From: a virus | Virus record (IMG/VR): IMGVR_UViG_3300025138_000400 | Coordinates: 1-22,697 of that record | DNA: 22,697 nt | Direction: 5' to 3' (one strand) | Shown: in pieces, positions 13,146 through 19,672 of the stretch | Layout of the letters: every line of letters starts with the position of its first letter | Position numbering within the stretch: the stretch's first letter is position 1 | The notes under the pieces: model-generated | Seen by the model: the letters and a program-made list of their open reading frames with translations, nothing else | The model's database searches: none | Told to the model about the DNA's origin: nothing | Translations under genes and position numbers: made by a program

Positions 13146-14230
13146 TGCCGCCTAGGAACCACAAAAGCTGGGTGCAAGAGCCTAGTGTAGAGTACATAAA
13201 CTCACTTATATATTCTGATCATGGTTTGTATGAGCAAGAGATAGAAAACATATTTTCCAAGGTTTGGGTTCCAATGTGTCACTCTAGTGAGCTGCCAAAC
13301 TTGGGTGACTTTAGAAAAACACAGATAGCGTTACAGAATGTTTTAGCTGTACGTTTTGAAAGTGGTGTAGTCAGAGCATTTCTTACAGACAAGGTAATCC
13401 ACCCTTCAGGCAACGATCTATCCTTAACCTACCATTCAGGTAACTGGAAAGAGCTGTATTGTGAAGTCAAACACGGCGGGATGGTTTGGGTTACGCTTGA
13501 TCCTAATCCTGCACAGAGTGTTGAAGAATGGACGGGAGGGGCTTTTGATTGCATATCAGATGCTATCGATACTGAGGAAATGGAAGTGTTTCACTACCAT
13601 AAAGCGGTAATTAATACGAACTACAAGCTATGGCACGACACTAATAGCGAGTTCTACCACGATTTTATGCACTACTTTAATCGTGTGTCAGGATTTAACG
13701 ATGAATATTTTGCTAGAAAAAATATACCATTTGATAACGGACACGTTAACGTCAGTAGCTTTACAGTTAACTACGAGGAATACGATGGCTTTGAGGATAG
13801 AGGAGAGCTTAGTTTCCCTAACCTCCCACCCAATCAATGGTACATGGTTGATCTGTTCCCCGGATTTAATTTTAATCTGCGTGGCAGTGCTTATAGAAGC
13901 GATAGCGTTACACCTCTTGGGCCAAACAAGGTACTTATTGAGTTTCGCGGATATGGTCTCAAGAAAGATACGACCGAAGAACGCAATACCAGAATTAAGC
14001 ACCATAACTCTATCTGGGGGCCATTCGGGAGAAACCTTCACGAAGACTTAATTGGAGTCGCTGGTCAAGGCACAACAATGCGTGAGGGAACTGAGCCACG
14101 CAACATATTGCATGGAAGGCATGAGAACGGAACCATCCATGATGAGGTTGGTATGCGTCATTATTATGCAGAATGGAGCAAGTGGATGGGGGTTGAAGCA
14201 AGTAACCCCAATCTATCCATAGCCGCCTAA
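13145..14230 (+). CDS. Rieske-type oxygenase alpha-subunit homologue lacking Rieske cluster ligands
   Basis: A 361-residue protein of the ring-hydroxylating oxygenase alpha-subunit family. The catalytic domain keeps NYKLWHDTNSEFYHDFMHYF (159-178), with E169, H172 and H176, and D301 in HEDLIG; H172, H176 and D301 are the likely mononuclear iron facial triad. The N-terminal domain keeps the family frame (FSKVWVPMCHSSELP, VRAFL, EVKHGGMVWVTLDP at 107-120). The CxH and CxxH that bind the 2Fe-2S cluster are absent: TDKVIHP stands at the first site and LTYHSGNW at the second, and the domain is shortened. The HxxxH spacing is one residue shorter than the usual HxxxxH. I recall a methanesulfonate monooxygenase homologue in SAR116 phage HMO-2011; this may be related. 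Substrate and electron donor are unknown. Confidence 0.82.
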   Translation: MPPRNHKSWVQEPSVEYINSLIYSDHGLYEQEIENIFSKVWVPMCHSSELPNLGDFRKTQIALQNVLAVRFESGVVRAFLTDKVIHPSGNDLSLTYHSGNWKELYCEVKHGGMVWVTLDPNPAQSVEEWTGGAFDCISDAIDTEEMEVFHYHKAVINTNYKLWHDTNSEFYHDFMHYFNRVSGFNDEYFARKNIPFDNGHVNVSSFTVNYEEYDGFEDRGELSFPNLPPNQWYMVDLFPGFNFNLRGSAYRSDSVTPLGPNKVLIEFRGYGLKKDTTEERNTRIKHHNSIWGPFGRNLHEDLIGVAGQGTTMREGTEPRNILHGRHENGTIHDEVGMRHYYAEWSKWMGVEASNPNLSIAA

Positions 14231-14445
14231 TGATACATGCATTTTTATTAATTGTTGTTCTCGGCGGTAAAACAGTCAGCCAAGATATGTACTTTCGGTC
14301 AATAGATGACTGCAACTATTTTGCCTCTAAAGTCTCAAAAAGATACGGTAATTATCAAAGCTATAGTGGCGTACCTTCAAAGCATAAGGTTACGTCTTAT
14401 TGCAAGCCAGTTAAAATCAACCCAAACGCAACAGAAGTTTACTAG
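14230..14445 (+). CDS. small protein with hydrophobic N-terminus and two Cys
   Basis: A 71-residue protein overlapping the oxygenase stop (TAATG). The first ten residues (IHAFLLIVVLGG) are hydrophobic and could be a short export signal or anchor. The rest holds YFRSIDDCNYFASKVS and VTSYCKPVKI, with two Cys that could form one disulfide. It resembles the gene at 1194 in size and plan. I recall similar small proteins in marine phages, usually with unknown role. Direct linkage to the oxygenase may be coincidental, since all genes here overlap. Confidence 0.6.
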   Translation: MIHAFLLIVVLGGKTVSQDMYFRSIDDCNYFASKVSKRYGNYQSYSGVPSKHKVTSYCKPVKINPNATEVY

Positions 14446-14937
14446 ATGATTGCTGAAACCCTAGCGGGGATATCTTTATTTAAGGCTGCTGTAGATGGCA
14501 TTAAAGGCGCTATTGGCACAGCCAACGATGTATCCGATATAGCAAGCTATATAGATGGCTTGTTTGAGGGTGAGAAACAGGTACAGCAACTTAGAAGTAA
14601 AAAGTCTGGTGTTGGTGGCGTTGGAGATCAATTTGGTGTAAAATCAGTAGCAACAGAGGTTATTAACGCAAGAATAGCCAAGGAGCAAATGCAAGAAATC
14701 GCAACTATGGTCGATATGCGTTTTGGTCATGGAACTTGGAGAAGTATAACAGAAGAGAGAGCGAAAAGAATAAGAGAAGCTAAAGAGGCCGCTGCTGAAG
14801 CTAGAAGACAAAAAATTCAAAAGGCGCAAGAGTTAGAGGAAACCATAAAGATGTGCCTTGGGGTTTTTGCTCTTGTAGTAACGATACTTGGTCTTGTTGT
14901 ATTTTTAATGGTTTCTGTTGCTAAGGCTCTTGTTTAA
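14446..14937 (+). CDS. coiled-coil protein with C-terminal transmembrane helix
   Basis: A 163-residue protein starting directly after the previous stop. Residues 1-45 (AETLAGISLFKAAVDGIKGA, ASYIDGLFEGEKQVQQ) are helical and amphipathic. A middle motif DMRFGHGTWRSI (90-101) follows, then a charged coiled coil rich in Lys, Glu and Ala (102-134), and a hydrophobic helix (137-158, MCLGVFALVVTILGLVVFLM) that spans a membrane. I remember homologues starting MIAETLAGI in marine cyanophages and pelagiphages among virion genes. An internal virion or ejection protein that inserts into the host membrane, or a holin-like protein, are both possible; the sequence does not decide. Confidence 0.72.
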   Translation: MIAETLAGISLFKAAVDGIKGAIGTANDVSDIASYIDGLFEGEKQVQQLRSKKSGVGGVGDQFGVKSVATEVINARIAKEQMQEIATMVDMRFGHGTWRSITEERAKRIREAKEAAAEARRQKIQKAQELEETIKMCLGVFALVVTILGLVVFLMVSVAKALV

Positions 14938-14954
14938 AAGTTATAGGGAACTTT

Positions 14955-15215
14955 ATGCCGTTAAAAAAATCGCAAAGAAGTCTTAAATCTTGGACTAAGC
15001 AAAAGTGGACAACGAAAAGTGGAAAGCCCTCTACACAAGGATCAAAGGCCACTGGGGAACGTTACCTACCAGCCTCTGCTATCAAGTCGCTTTCGTCTAA
15101 GGAATACGCATCCACCACGGCTGCTAAAAGAAAAGCAACTAAGGCTGGTAAGCAATTTGCCAAACAGCCTAAAAAAATACGAGCTAAAGTAAAGCCCCAT
15201 AGGAAGGTCAGATAA
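14955..15215 (+). CDS. small Lys/Ser-rich conserved protein
   Basis: An 86-residue basic protein with AGGGAA upstream of ATG 14955. It contains SLKSWTKQKWTTKSGKPSTQ, GSKATGERYLPASAIKSLS, KEYASTTAAKRKATKAGKQF and a basic end. The WTKQKW-x-TKSGKPS and GERYLP segments are highly conserved in proteins I remember from many phages, which fits a small nucleic-acid-binding or virion protein. It is placed between the membrane-anchored protein and the adaptor gene, with a TAATG overlap to the latter. No enzymatic function is known to me. Confidence 0.75.
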   Translation: MPLKKSQRSLKSWTKQKWTTKSGKPSTQGSKATGERYLPASAIKSLSSKEYASTTAAKRKATKAGKQFAKQPKKIRAKVKPHRKVR

Positions 15216-15895
15216 TGGCTGTTGTAACACCTGATTTGCCAGAGATATTTGAAGAGGCGTTTGAAAGAGCGGGGCTGTCACTTCAAACTGGATATGATTT
15301 AAAGACCGCTAGGCGAAGTTTTAACCTTTTAACATTGGAGTGGCAAAACCGTGGACTTAATTTGTGGACTATCAATGCTGGTACACAAGCTCTCACAGCG
15401 GGTACAGCAACTTATACGTTACCTACGGGAACGATTGACATTATTGAGCAACAAATTCGTACAGGCACTGGCACGAATCAAGTCGATACTGATGTTCAGA
15501 GGATTTCGGTATCAACGTATGCTAAAACAAGTACAAAAAATACGCAGGGTAAGCCTTCGCAGGTATTTGTACAAAGGTTGGCAACGTCTACAACAGTTAC
15601 TCTGTGGCCTGTACCAGACAGTGCAGCAACGTATACGCTCGCTTATTACTACCTTTTGGGGATAGATGGTTTAGCTTCAGGGGTTGCTGGCACGGCAGGA
15701 GTCCCGCCAAGGTTCATACCTTGTCTAGTTACAGGATTAGCGTATTATATAGCTATGAAGAAGCCGGAAGTGGCAAATAGGGTTGCCCCCCTAAAGCAGG
15801 AATATGAGTTCCAGTTTGAACTGGCAGCAAACGAGGATACTGAATCCTCCGCGTTAAAATTTGTACCATATGATACATTTTACCTAGGAGGGTAA
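15215..15895 (+). CDS. head-tail adaptor protein (P22 gp4-like)
   Basis: A 226-residue protein. The N-terminal helical part (LPEIFEEAFERAGLSLQTGY, TARRSFNLLTLEWQNRGLNL) is followed by the beta motif TATYTLPTGTIDIIE typical of P22 gp4-like tail accessory/adaptor proteins, then SQVFVQRLATSTTVTLWPVP, and helices near the C-terminus (IPCLVTGLAYYIAMKKPEVA, RVAPLKQEYEFQFELAANED). Adaptors dock under the portal ring and extend the DNA channel in short-tailed phages. The N-terminal, TLP and C-terminal helix features together are characteristic of the family as I know it. It is the first of two adaptor-type genes (see 17566). Confidence 0.85.
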   Translation: MAVVTPDLPEIFEEAFERAGLSLQTGYDLKTARRSFNLLTLEWQNRGLNLWTINAGTQALTAGTATYTLPTGTIDIIEQQIRTGTGTNQVDTDVQRISVSTYAKTSTKNTQGKPSQVFVQRLATSTTVTLWPVPDSAATYTLAYYYLLGIDGLASGVAGTAGVPPRFIPCLVTGLAYYIAMKKPEVANRVAPLKQEYEFQFELAANEDTESSALKFVPYDTFYLGG

Positions 15896-15896
15896 T

Positions 15897-17036
15897 ATGC
15901 CTATTAGAATTAAAAAACTCGGTCAAAAGGGTGGCCCAAAGGGTCAGGACAAAACAATACCTCTTCCAAAAAAGAAGCCTCGTTTAGCCAACCCTAGGCA
16001 TCCAATGAATGCAGAGAAGACCAAACGTATGGCTAGTGGCGGCATGAGCAGGTCTCAAAAAAGCGCTAGAATTGAAAAATTGTTATCACAGATGCAATCA
16101 ATACCTAATGATAAATACACCCCTAAAAGCGATTCAATAAAACTTTTAAAGATAGAATCAGAAATAGATAAACTTGTAGGTAAAAAAACGGGCGGAGTTA
16201 TGAAAAAGGCTGCTGGTGGCAAACTTAAAATGGTAGAGAAGGGTGGAAAGAAAGTCCCATTCTTTGCCGCAGACGGAAAAGGAAAAATGGCTATGGGCGG
16301 TATGATGAAGAAAAAAGGTATGGCTAAAGGTGGCATGATGAAGAAGGGCTACGCCAAAGGTGGGCCTGTAACGGTAAGATCAGGAGATACCTTGTCTCAG
16401 ATCGCCAAGTCAAAGGGGCTTACCCTTGCCTCCTTAATGGCTGCTAATCCCGGTATTAAAAACGCTAATCAAATTCGTGTTGGACAAAGCATTAAGATGC
16501 CAACAGGTGGCGCTAAATCAAGAGCGCAGGGTATAGCAAAAAAGAAGGGTGTGTACGGCGATACTAGCAAGCCAGTAATGAGTGCGTTGGCTCGTGACAC
16601 TGCGGCAAGAAAAGCAGCCAAAGCTGGAAAGCCAGTCTCTAAAGCAAAAACCGTTAAAGACCCAAAGATTGCAAGAAAAATAGCTACGACAGCAACCAAA
16701 TTAAGCAATCTTGGGCAAGTGAATAAAAACCGAAGGGCGGATGATGCTGCTGCTAAGCCAAAAGCCTCTACTAAAAAAACATTAGCAAACACACCTAAGT
16801 CAGGTGCTGCTAAGGTTGCTGAAACTCGTATGGCTAGGTTGGCTAACAAAAACAAATTAGCCCGTAGAGCGGGCGGCGGTATGATGAAGAAAAAAGGTAT
16901 GGCTAAGGGCGGTATGATGAAGAAAAAAGGCTATGCTATGGGTGGAATGATGAAGAAAAAGGGTATGGCTAAAGGTGGTGTAATGCGTGGTACTGGCGCA
17001 GCCACAAAAGGTAAACGCTTTGGACGCGCAGGCTAG
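15897..17036 (+). CDS. basic LysM-domain protein with GGMMKKKG repeats
   Basis: A 379-residue, very basic protein with GGAGG upstream. A LysM module covers about residues 157-202 (GPVTVRSGDTLSQIAKSKGL, then TLASLMAANPG and RVGQSIKMP); LysM binds N-acetylglucosamine-containing cell wall. On both sides lie Gly-Met-Lys repeats, MGGMMKKKGMAKGGMMKKGY (133-152) and a longer run at the C-terminus (GGGMMKKKGMAKGG, MMKKKGYAMGG, MMKKKGMAKGGV). The rest is Lys/Ala-rich and disordered. The gene lies between two adaptor-type genes. LysM plus cationic repeats suggests a virion protein that binds peptidoglycan during entry; there is no visible hydrolase. Function is inference. Confidence 0.75.
   Translation: MPIRIKKLGQKGGPKGQDKTIPLPKKKPRLANPRHPMNAEKTKRMASGGMSRSQKSARIEKLLSQMQSIPNDKYTPKSDSIKLLKIESEIDKLVGKKTGGVMKKAAGGKLKMVEKGGKKVPFFAADGKGKMAMGGMMKKKGMAKGGMMKKGYAKGGPVTVRSGDTLSQIAKSKGLTLASLMAANPGIKNANQIRVGQSIKMPTGGAKSRAQGIAKKKGVYGDTSKPVMSALARDTAARKAAKAGKPVSKAKTVKDPKIARKIATTATKLSNLGQVNKNRRADDAAAKPKASTKKTLANTPKSGAAKVAETRMARLANKNKLARRAGGGMMKKKGMAKGGMMKKKGYAMGGMMKKKGMAKGGVMRGTGAATKGKRFGRAG
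16296..16327 (+). repeat. 32-base direct repeat, copy 1
   Basis: Exact 32-base copy of 16875-16906, inside the LysM-protein gene. It encodes GGMMKKKGMA. The identity at the DNA level, including all third positions, points to recent duplication or gene conversion within the gene. Confidence 0.85.
16875..16906 (+). repeat. 32-base direct repeat, copy 2
   Basis: Second exact copy of the 32 bases at 16296-16327. It is followed by imperfect further copies (to about 16980) that encode MMKKKGYA and MMKKKGMA, so the 3' end of the gene is a short tandem array. Confidence 0.85.
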
Positions 17037-17039
17037 TAA

Positions 17040-17561
17040 ATGCCAAATGCAGTAGGGAAACACGCTTACGGCATATGTGATAAAACAGGGTTTAGGTATA
17101 AGTTATCTGACCTTGTTTTTGAAACAAAGAATGGTGCCAGAACTGGTATGCGTGTGGGTAATGACGTAGTTGATCAAGATCACCCTCAAAACTTTCTTGG
17201 CAGAGTTAGAGTGAACGATTCTGAATCCTTACTTAATGCAAGGCCAAATAGAACAGAGCCTGACTCAATAAATATTCTTCAGGACAATCCATTTAAGACT
17301 GGGGCTTCTGGCGGTTCTAATACCACTATAACAATAACTGAAGTTAATCATGGTAGAAGCACTGGGGACACAGTTAGATTTAGAACAGTGGAGCCATTTG
17401 ATGGTATAACTACATCAGTTATGGAGTTGGCTGTTGGATATTCAATAACAAAAGTATCAGATGATACTTATACCGTGTCGGTTTCTGGCGGTGCAACAAC
17501 AGGATCTGTATCTGGGGGAGGCTTCTTTGCAAGCGCTGGCCCAGTTACCGCTTTGGGGTAG
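17040..17561 (+). CDS. putative virion structural protein in connector region
   Basis: A 173-residue protein, three bases after the LysM gene. The N-terminal part (GKHAYGICDKTGFRYKLSDL, FETKNGARTGMRVGNDVVDQ, DHPQNFLGRVRV) resembles a short domain I remember in marine phage proteins beside adaptor genes. A Gly/Ser linker follows and then a beta domain (TTITITEVNHGRSTGDTVRF, ITKVSDDTYTVSVSGGATTG), of the type repeated in tail and fibre proteins. It is probably part of the connector or tail. No enzymatic motif is visible. Confidence 0.7.
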   Translation: MPNAVGKHAYGICDKTGFRYKLSDLVFETKNGARTGMRVGNDVVDQDHPQNFLGRVRVNDSESLLNARPNRTEPDSINILQDNPFKTGASGGSNTTITITEVNHGRSTGDTVRFRTVEPFDGITTSVMELAVGYSITKVSDDTYTVSVSGGATTGSVSGGGFFASAGPVTALG

Positions 17562-17565
17562 TTAG

Positions 17566-18243
17566 ATGTCTTTTACATTTGCTGAATTAAAAACAGCCAT
17601 TCAAAGTTTTACTGATAATTCTGAAGCAACATTTGTTGCCAATCTTTCAAACTTCATCAAGGCGGCAGAGCAAAGAATATTTGCCGCTGTTGATCTGGAA
17701 AACTTCAGAAAAAATGCTACAGGGGTAATGACATCAGGGAACCAGTACCTGAGAACCCCGACAGATTTTTTAGCCCCATTTTCTATTTTTATAACTACCT
17801 CTGGGAGCGAAGGCTTTCTTTTAGAAAAAGATGTAAATTTTATTAGGGAAGCGTTTCCTGATGTAACATCAACAGAAAAACCATTATATTATGGGTTTTT
17901 TGATTCATCTGTAACAGCCTCGAATGGTCTTGTTAACGCAAATTTAATATTAGGGCCAACTCCAAATGCAGATTATGCAGTGGAAATTCATTATTATTAC
18001 AAGCCAACAAGCCTAACATCACTAGCAGACGCAGAATATACTTGGCTAAGTCAAAACGCTCCTAACGCTTTGCTATATGGGTCTCTCATAGAGGCTTACA
18101 TATTTATGAAGGGTGAGCCTGATATAATATCTCTTTATGAAGGTAGATTTGGCGAAAGCATGTCTAGATTAAAAGATCTTGCTGAGGCAAGGGAGAACTC
18201 AGACGCGTATAGAGAGGGGCTTCCAACTAGAGAAAGGACTTAG
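17566..18243 (+). CDS. head-tail adaptor-like protein
   Basis: A 225-residue protein with TFAELKTAIQSFTDNSEATF and FIKAAEQRIFAAVDLENFRK at the N-terminus, then GNQYLRTPTDFLAPFSIFIT, LEKDVNFIREAFPDV, ADYAVEIHYYYKPTSL, and a C-terminal helical region (LLYGSLIEAYIFMKGEPDII, YEGRFGESMSRLKDLAEAR). These features mark the phage adaptor family related to SU10-type and gp4-like adaptors: an N-terminal helical arch, a central beta barrel ending in EIHYYYKP, and a C-terminal helix bundle. It forms the ring next to the portal or first adaptor. Two adaptor-type genes on either side of the LysM gene suggest a short-tail connector built of two rings. Confidence 0.82.
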   Translation: MSFTFAELKTAIQSFTDNSEATFVANLSNFIKAAEQRIFAAVDLENFRKNATGVMTSGNQYLRTPTDFLAPFSIFITTSGSEGFLLEKDVNFIREAFPDVTSTEKPLYYGFFDSSVTASNGLVNANLILGPTPNADYAVEIHYYYKPTSLTSLADAEYTWLSQNAPNALLYGSLIEAYIFMKGEPDIISLYEGRFGESMSRLKDLAEARENSDAYREGLPTRERT

Positions 18244-18250
18244 GGAGACA

Positions 18251-18928
18251 ATGAAAATAGCTATAGTTGGGCTTGGGGGAAGCTACGCTGATTATATTTC
18301 AGCTAGAGTAGCGTCACAAAGTTTTGATGAGGTTTGGGGCATAAATTGTATAGGCGCAATCATACATGTTGATAAAACATTTATGATGGATCCTGTTTCT
18401 AGGTTCTTAGATACAGAAAACGCAGGAACACAAACAGGTGTCGCCAGAGAGTTTTTGTTAAAAAATACAAAGCCCATAATAACCTGTCAGTTAGATGACA
18501 GAATAAGTTACCTAGAACTTTTTCCGTTAAAAGAAGTGGCTACAAGCTTAGGGTTTTGTTATTTTAACAACACCGTTGCTTACGCAGTGGCATATGCAAT
18601 ATGGAGCAAGGCAAAAACCATATGCCTTTATGGCATGGATTATACATATAGAAATGTAAGTATGGCTGAGTCTGGAAGGGCTTGTGTAGAGTTTTGGTGT
18701 GCTATAGCTGTATCAAAGGGAATTAAGATAGAGGTGGCTCATAGGTCTAGTCTTTTGGACACAAATGTTCCTGACAACGAAAAATTGTATGGGTATCACA
18801 GGCTAGAAGACCCTTATGTTCAAACTGTTGAGGATGGCTCTTTATTGATAACAAAGCAGTCAGAGTTTAAACCGCCTGAGCCTGTGGATGATCAGCCTAC
18901 TATATTTGGGAGACACGATAATGTTTGA
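18251..18928 (+). CDS. Rossmann-like protein, possible DUF115/sialyltransferase-like enzyme
   Basis: A 225-residue protein with GGGAG just before ATG 18251. It opens with MKIAIVGLGGSYADYI, a beta strand and Gly-rich loop of Rossmann type. FDEVWGINCIGAIIHVDKTF and MMDPVSRF follow, then ITCQLDDR, NNTVAYAVAYAIWSKAKTIC, LYGMDYTY, RACVEFWCAIAVSKGIKIEV and SSLLDTN. The sequence of strands, and the LYGMDYTY phrase before a helix, recall DUF115 (motility-associated) proteins and CST-type sialyltransferases, but this is a pattern-level resemblance. It could modify a glycan or a virion component. It is a non-structural-looking gene among tail genes. Function not proved. Confidence 0.55.
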   Translation: MKIAIVGLGGSYADYISARVASQSFDEVWGINCIGAIIHVDKTFMMDPVSRFLDTENAGTQTGVAREFLLKNTKPIITCQLDDRISYLELFPLKEVATSLGFCYFNNTVAYAVAYAIWSKAKTICLYGMDYTYRNVSMAESGRACVEFWCAIAVSKGIKIEVAHRSSLLDTNVPDNEKLYGYHRLEDPYVQTVEDGSLLITKQSEFKPPEPVDDQPTIFGRHDNV

Positions 18929-19208
18929 AGCTGGATCAATGAAGCTAGGCCCGATTAGTGTAGTAACATCACAAAACGGAGGCCTTTCTAATGATCAGAT
19001 AGCCGATATGGCTACTAATAAGATTGTATACGTCTCCGAAGACTCTCCACAGGAAATAAGGCTTCAGGCTGAAGCGTTTAAGGATAAAGTCAGAAACCTT
19101 CTTCAATTTTATGTGGAGTTGGCGAGAAGGGAGGAACGTGCTACAATTTGTGCAAAGATTCGTGAAGCGGGTCAATTTGAATTGGCTGATGCTATAAGGA
19201 GATTATAA
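18921..19208 (+). CDS. small conserved helical protein
   Basis: A 95-residue protein from ATG 18921, overlapping the previous gene by eight bases; the earlier ATG at 18888 would add residues inside that gene. The first half (MKLGPISVVTSQNGGLSNDQ, IADMATNKIVYVSED) is a short alpha/beta part. The second half is a long charged helix (IRLQAEAFKDKVRNLLQFYV, ELARREERATICAKIREAGQ, FELADAIRRL). I remember similar proteins (LGxxxVxTxxNxGxSxEQIA, then helices with AxFRxxVxxxLxxYM) in marine phages at this location. Possibly virion or assembly-associated. The stop overlaps the next start (TAATG). Confidence 0.7.
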   Translation: MFEAGSMKLGPISVVTSQNGGLSNDQIADMATNKIVYVSEDSPQEIRLQAEAFKDKVRNLLQFYVELARREERATICAKIREAGQFELADAIRRL

Positions 19209-19660
19209 TGGCAATCGCGCAGGCAATGTGTACATCATTTAAGCAAGAGCTAATGTTGGGTACGCACAATTTCGCAACTAATGGAAATGCGTTCAAGCTG
19301 GCATTGTATGCAGAAGGCGGCGGCGGTAAATCTAGCACCACAGCCACCCTTGGTGCGGCAACAACAGCCTACACTACAACAGGTGAGGTTGCTAACAGTG
19401 GGTCTTATGCGGCTGGTGGAGGCACCTTAACAAAGGTTGCCCCAAGTGTGTCTGGAACCACAGCCTTGACTGATTTTGCTGACATTAGTTTTACCACAGC
19501 TACGATTACTGCAATGGGCGCGTTAATATACAATGACACAAACAGTGATAAGGCTGTAGCAGTTTTAGATTTTAGTTCTAACAAGTCATCTACTTCGGGT
19601 ACTTTTACTGTTCAGTTCCCTACAGCAGATGCAAGTAATGCCATTATACGAATAGCGTAA
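19208..19660 (+). CDS. beta-rich virion structural protein
   Basis: A 150-residue protein with the pattern FKLALYAEGGGG, ATLGAATTAYTTTGEVANSG, SYAAGGGTLTKV, DFADISFTTATIT, MGALIYNDT and AVLDFSS. I recognise this pattern (FKxALY, AYTxxxEVxxSGYxAGGxTL, DDxxxxxxTITAxGAxIY) as a small phage protein very common among tail and fibre genes. It probably forms a trimeric or ring component at the tail tip. Nothing suggests enzymatic activity. Confidence 0.78.
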   Translation: MAIAQAMCTSFKQELMLGTHNFATNGNAFKLALYAEGGGGKSSTTATLGAATTAYTTTGEVANSGSYAAGGGTLTKVAPSVSGTTALTDFADISFTTATITAMGALIYNDTNSDKAVAVLDFSSNKSSTSGTFTVQFPTADASNAIIRIA

Positions 19661-19672
19661 CGAGGTAGATTT

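Noticed and set aside
13145-14230. Naming the gene msmA (methanesulfonate monooxygenase)
   Set aside because: The Rieske ligands are missing and no partner subunits or reductase are present; substrate cannot be deduced, and the link to HMO-2011 is only remembered.
16469-16855. 128-codon minus-strand open frame opposite the LysM gene
   Set aside because: It consists mainly of Leu/Ala/Phe from the complement of Lys/Ala-rich codons and has no independent support.
16865-16990. CRISPR-like array
   Set aside because: The repeated units are in-frame coding repeats with no unique spacers of constant length.
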